Source: Thuidium tamariscinum | Taxonomy: Eukaryota; Streptophyta; Bryopsida; Hypnales; Thuidiaceae | Reading direction: 5' to 3' | Length of the DNA stretch: 64,000 bases | Assembly: GCA_947034885.2 (NCBI GenBank) | Contig: OX344757.2 | Coordinates: forward strand, 124,001-188,000 | Shown here: positions 58,861 through 64,000 of the stretch, piece after piece | Position numbering within the stretch: position 1 is the stretch's first letter | Layout of the letters: every line of letters begins with the position of its first letter | Notes under the pieces: generated by a model | Databases searched by the model: none | The model's input: only the letters and a program-made list of their open reading frames with translations | Told to the model about the DNA's origin: nothing | Made by a program: the position numbers and the translations under genes

Positions 58861-61800
58861 GAGTACATTCTTCCAATTGCCTTATCTAATGAGCAAGCCT
58901 CTTGAAGTTTATTAACCCCTAAACATCCCTTTAGGTTCTAGATATGACATTATATCTGTTGACTACATTAGCTAGTGAAATTTGCAAAGTGTTTATGTGA
59001 CATGAATTCAAGATTGCAACTAGACTAATTGAATTCTTAACACTTGTAATGGACACTAAAATTTTCATGCAACCATAGATTGCCAAAATTAGCTTCAATT
59101 TCACTAAAGTGATTCTCTATATCATTGGCTTTGTCTTACATACCATTGACTTGATTTTGTAAAATTCAAGCTAGTGTTTTAGGCCAATTGCGTCGGTGGG
59201 TGGTTTTCAAAGGAATCAAGTAATGTGCTGAAAAAACTTGGAAGCAAAATTCCAAGTAGATCTTTGGAAATTGAACTCTGCAATGTCATAGACCTATAAG
59301 TCGAGTTGCTTAGAGAAGCAATGGATGCTAAACATCTATATACTATATGCATTGTCCTAGATGGTACACTCGTTTATATGATGTAGGGAGAGCTAAACAT
59401 GTTCGTAGCAAGAATAGTGGCGAGACTGTCAGTGGTTTTACCAAAAAATCCTACTGGCAACAAGATAGGCCTAACTACCTTGAAGACTTCAAGAGACGAG
59501 AGAGACACAACACCATGAATTCACAAAAAATAGCAAAGATTCTCTAAAAGTTTTGGTCTTGATTTATAATATCAATAAACTAATGTTCAACAAATTCTCA
59601 ACAAACATACAAAGTGACTAGTTGTGAATTCCAAATTCATCAATTGGGCCTTACTATTTTTTTTGCTAGATATAGTATATAAAATAATACAAAAAATCTA
59701 AAAAAGAGTATAAAATCAATATAGGTATATTACTATCAATATAGTATTTGGTCATATTTTCAATGTTTTTATCCATTTAGATGCAAGTCCCTCTTATAAG
59801 TAGGTTAGAAACTGCTAAAACTTAAGTAAAACCAATCTTTGATGGATTTATTTGAAATAGCTCCACCTATTGTGCATAAAATGAATTTGGCTAAAATATG
59901 CCTAAAAGGATTTTGTAAAAACCTAAGAATCCATTTCCTTAGATAAGTTTCAAGTCCCCAATTAAAATCCAATTTCTTGTAGAAACTCCATTATTAGCCT
60001 ATAGATTTGGAAAACATGGCAACAAACTAAGGAAGGGAATCTATAGCCAAAGGACAGGATTTTGGGGATTAGATTTACATTAGGAATTCAATACCATAGT
60101 TGGTTTGCTAAGATTCTTTTCTATATAAAAGTTTCCAAACCCCAATAATTGAAAGATGATGCAAGATTCTACTCTCTTTTGACAATCATATAGAGCTTAG
60201 ATTTAAGCTTACATATATTTTGTAGGATTTGATGGAAGGTTCCTAAAAAAATTTCATAATTTTTTGGTAACCAAAATATACCTCTCTAAATGGACAACTA
60301 CTTTAACCTCCAATAGAAAGTTTTCATAAAATACCCAAGTTGTTGTAAAATCTCACTAAAAAATAGGATAGTTTCTTTTATATTATTAAGAAGTTTTGAC
60401 AAGTTTCAAGACATTTCAATAGCCAAAAGTATCCAAACTCAAAGAATAATCTTCTAATGGGCAAAATCAAAAATTATGGTGGGAGGTAAACTAACATTTT
60501 GGATGCTCTCGAAATTGGAATGAGTCCAAGTTAGGCTTTTTTTACTCTCTTATATCTAATAAAGACCCCAAGGCTAGTTACTTTTCATAGAAAAGTCAAA
60601 TTTCAAAAGTTGGATTTTTACCTTTTTTGGTAATTAAGTTGGTATTAGGATTTATTGAATTTTTGGCAAATGAAAAAGGGGTGAAAACTCCAAAAGTCTA
60701 TAAAGTAACTTTTGAAGCCAATAGCACAATCTGTTTGTAATTTCAAGTTAACTTTCAAAAGTTAGAAAATGGTCCAACATAAAAAGTTAAAACAAGATAA
60801 TTTAGGATGAAAATCTTAAGTGATAAAATTAATGCATGAAAGTGGGAGGAAGTGGTTGCCACTAGAAGAGCATAAATAGACAACCCATTAGGGTGAATGC
60901 AAGATATACTTGTACTTGTATTTGTTGCGTTTTAGTCCAATACTCATGACTTTTTCTTGAGTACTTTAAAATTTGAAAATTAATTTGAAAAAAATTTGAA
61001 AATTATGAACAATGTATATACCTCTAAGATGAAGGTTTTCACCAAAGGAAATTGATAGAATTTTTTTCTAAAAGTGCCAAACCTCAATACCTTCATGTTT
61101 TAATTGGGGAAAAATAGTAAAAATAAGTAAACACAAAAAATAAAAAGTGTTCATTTGCAATAGTTCTATGAATATGATCATCCACCAAAAAAATCACCAA
61201 AATAATATTTTATATGTTTCAAAATTCAAGCAAAAAGAAGCTCACTTTGTAGACTTCTATACCACATAAAAATAATTATTTTCAAAATCCCTCTTGTGAA
61301 AAGATGTAAGTGTACTAGAAGACCATTTCATCCAAATTTCATCTCAAAATCATTAAAAAAAAGGTACTCCTTAGTACTAAAAAACTCTAAGTTCTCATTT
61401 GTGACATTTAATCACTAGTACTATTTTAGTATTTTATGATTAGATGATTTAGGTATTTAGTCCTAGTAGAAATGACAACATTCCATTAAAAGATATGAAT
61501 TTGTTTTTGAAAATTATGAAAAAAATTATGTAAGGTGTATAATAGACATGAGTACCTTCTTTGAAAATCTTGAGTCATTTTGAGCAAAAATGCAAAAGTT
61601 ATGGCTAAAAAATAGATTAGCACTTAGCTTGTGACAAAAAATAGTACAAGTGTTTCTTGCATTCACCCATTAGAGCAAATCTAGCCCATTTCAAGCCAAT
61701 TCCCCTTGTTGCCCCCACAGTAGTGAGAGAATGGTTGATAGTAGTAAGCCATCATTAATACAAAAAAAATTAAGCCAATGAAATTGCAAAAAAGTCAAAA

Positions 61801-64000
61801 AAAATTGCAAAAAAAATCTAATGTAATTGTCACTCGGCTACTTTAGCTCGATGTTGATTTGCAATTCCTACAGTTCTGGATTGCATAGGAACTCGCAGTC
61901 TTCTATAAGCTGAAATCTCTTCTAATGATTTCTCTCTAATTTCACCCCTTTGTAGCCAATTTTTGAAATGTGCTCATGTTGATCCATTAATTTTGATTTT
62001 TAGTCAAGTTTGAACCAAATTGCTTACAATGTGTTTTTTGGACTTATTTAAAGCTTCCATCTTTGTGTTTTATTGAAATTTTGAAGGACATTGAAGTTTG
62101 ATAACATTTAGTATTATTGTGGAGAAGTTGTGGTTCATTTTGTTGAAATTTTGAGTGTTTTTGTAGAGTTTACTAACTTGTATACTAATTCTAGAGGCCT
62201 CTTCCCTTAGAAGAGACCTTCAAAGCTTATTTATGGAGTATTTTGGTATACTAACATGTTATAGATTGTTTCTAATATTTGTACTAACTTGTTGTAGTTC
62301 GTTGTAGAAGTAGAATTTGTGTAAGAAGTTGAGAGAAAATTTCTCTAAAATAAAGGGAATTTAGTTAGTTAGTTTTTATTTGTTTGTTGTAAAAAGGGTA
62401 TATTAAACTTTCTTTGTTTTGTTATTTTATTTGAGAGAACAATTTAATAATAATAATAATTCAACTAATCAACTCCTTGTCTGTCTAGCCTTACTGCCTC
62501 AAATGGACTAGAAGGGGATAAACACTACCTGGCTAAGGTATTTGTCCAAGTCGGGCCTCTCTAAAGGTCAACAAGTCAAGGCTCCGACTTGACCAAGGGG
62601 CTCCCAGATAGGGCGAGAATTAGACGAGTTAGGGAGAGGGATTTAATCACTATCCTTCAAAACTAACATTTCTTTTAGTTAGTTTTATTTTTATTTTTAA
62701 AAATTTAAGAAAATTAGAATAGAGAATAGAAAGAAGAAGGAAGAGAAGAGAAGAAGGATTAGAGAAGCAAATTAGGAGGGAAAAATAGAAGATTAGGGAA
62801 GAAATAGGAGACATTAGAAGGTAGAAGAGAAGAAATTAGAAGAATAGAAATATAATTAGAATAGAGTGGAAATTAGAAGAATCAGAAGTTGATTAAAAAG
62901 TAGTAATTGTGAATTAAGGAGAAAGGTTTAATAAGTAACTCACCATTCTTTCTCTCTGTAAGCATATCTATTGAGTTTTCAAACTCATAAATGATTGACG
63001 TGTGAAGTATGAATGAAGAATAAAGGTAGTTATACAAATTATGAAGTAGAATTGAAGAAGATAGGAAATAAAGAAGAAATTTTAAAATTTCATTTCAAGC
63101 CATTAGTTCTTAAATAGAATAATAATTGACTTCGATAGGATAAGGAATTCAATTATTTTAAAACATTATTGAATCAAATTCCAAGTCAATTCCTGAAATT
63201 CAATAATGTAATTTCAATAGTTTAGAAGGAAAAGAAATAGATTTAAGTAAAAGATAGAGTTGGGACGAACTAATTTTAAAAACTTACATTTTCAAGTAGT
63301 GAACAAAACTTTCAAAAGCATTCAAATATGAAAAATAAGGAAGGTTGGAAGAATGTCTACAATAATCTATAAGATGATCTACCAACATGGCCTCAAATTC
63401 TCAAAAGTTCAATGTGCGTGACAAGAAGGCACTTGGCTATATTTGATTTGAGAATCGATGTCTATCATTTATTGCAAATTTGCAATTACAAAAAAATTGT
63501 GTGTGAAGGTTTCTTCCACTACATTAAAATTCTTCTTTCATGTATTGGGGGATAAGGAAACTTCACACGGAGTACTACAAGAGAAAATATTGATAGTACT
63601 TTCATATGGACCCGGTTAGTGGAGAGGGATTAAATAAAAAAGCACATGTATGAGATTCTTTCAAGCTTGTCAAGTCTCCACCAATGAGATTATACATCCA
63701 CCAGTATCAGTAAAACTTCTCCTCGTCCTTTTCCATTTGTCAATCTTGACAAGACAATCAGTAATAGTAGGGAGATACTGCCTCTTCATGGTACATAGTA
63801 ATAAAACTATGCACTGTGAAGTAAAAAAAATTTAATTTAAAATTTAAAAGTTTAGAAATCCCACCTCCACTCCTACCCTCACTCCCACCCCCTCTTCTAA
63901 TTTTGAGAAGGTGGGGTCAATTCAATTAGTATGAGACAAATTTTGTTTGTTGTATGCCATATCTTATATGCATATTGTATGTAGTATCCTATATGTTATA
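58861..64000. other. AT-rich DNA, no gene recognised
   Basis: No convincing protein or RNA gene. A GC-richer island at 62,470-62,650 (GGCTAAGGTATTTGTCCAAG, CAAGTCAAGGCTCCGACTTGACC) and a GAAGA-rich purine tract at 62,700-62,880 stand out; the island could be part of a retroelement or SINE, but I find no ends. Confidence 0.45.

Noticed and set aside
62470-62650. GC-richer island considered as a tRNA-derived SINE
   Set aside because: No A and B box pair, poly-A tail or second copy could be identified by eye.

Overview
The window looks like land-plant nuclear DNA. It is AT-rich and gene-poor, has GT-AG introns, small inverted-repeat transposons, two ~178 bp satellite arrays and telobox (AAACCCTAA) motifs, and carries one clear plant housekeeping gene: a TTM3-type CYTH tripolyphosphatase at 56.1-57.5 kb. 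Low gene density and many decayed elements suggest a large genome (fern, lycophyte, bryophyte or gymnosperm); I cannot name the species.

Layout. 0-10.3 kb: repeats only (dispersed repeat, short dyad cluster, MITE copy, minisatellite, 178 bp satellite). 10.3-21.6 kb: locus A, a long multi-exon gene with a 5' leader exon, a leader array of about ten dyad-symmetric sites, a DGQHR/ParB-like N-terminal region and an FCP1/NIF-like HAD C-terminal region, followed by a 373 bp foldback. 21.9-24.2 kb: a second satellite, directly beside A. 27.1-41.2 kb: locus B, a decayed paralogue of A with the same exon plan and the same 3' foldback. It is broken by in-frame TAGs, a G-run frameshift and a 1.2 kb transposon in exon 3. 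Its leader region hosts a separate 3.6 kb element D (12 bp terminal inverted repeats, 5 bp target duplication). 43-46.4 kb: GC-rich short-motif clusters around a 1.44 kb foldback. 46.8-50.6 kb: locus C, a DUF7869-type gene, again preceded by dyads and interrupted only by TAG codons. 50.6-64 kb: TTM3, small foldback elements and AT-rich DNA with no visible gene.

Main observation. At least four loci (0.46-0.73 kb, A, B, C) carry their own private family of 19-21 bp dyads of one architecture: two inverted half-sites around one central base, several with a GANTC-like core. The arms differ completely between loci. In A and B the dyads sit in the leader and in the same introns, so paralogous introns hold different palindromes at matching places. 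Element D has its own different motif, clustered in its two end regions. This resembles co-diverged protein-binding sites of mobile or selfish loci. A and B encode a domain reminiscent of the ParB/DndB (DGQHR) superfamily, whose ParB members bind palindromic parS, so a eukaryotic ParB/parS-like arrangement is a testable but unproven idea.
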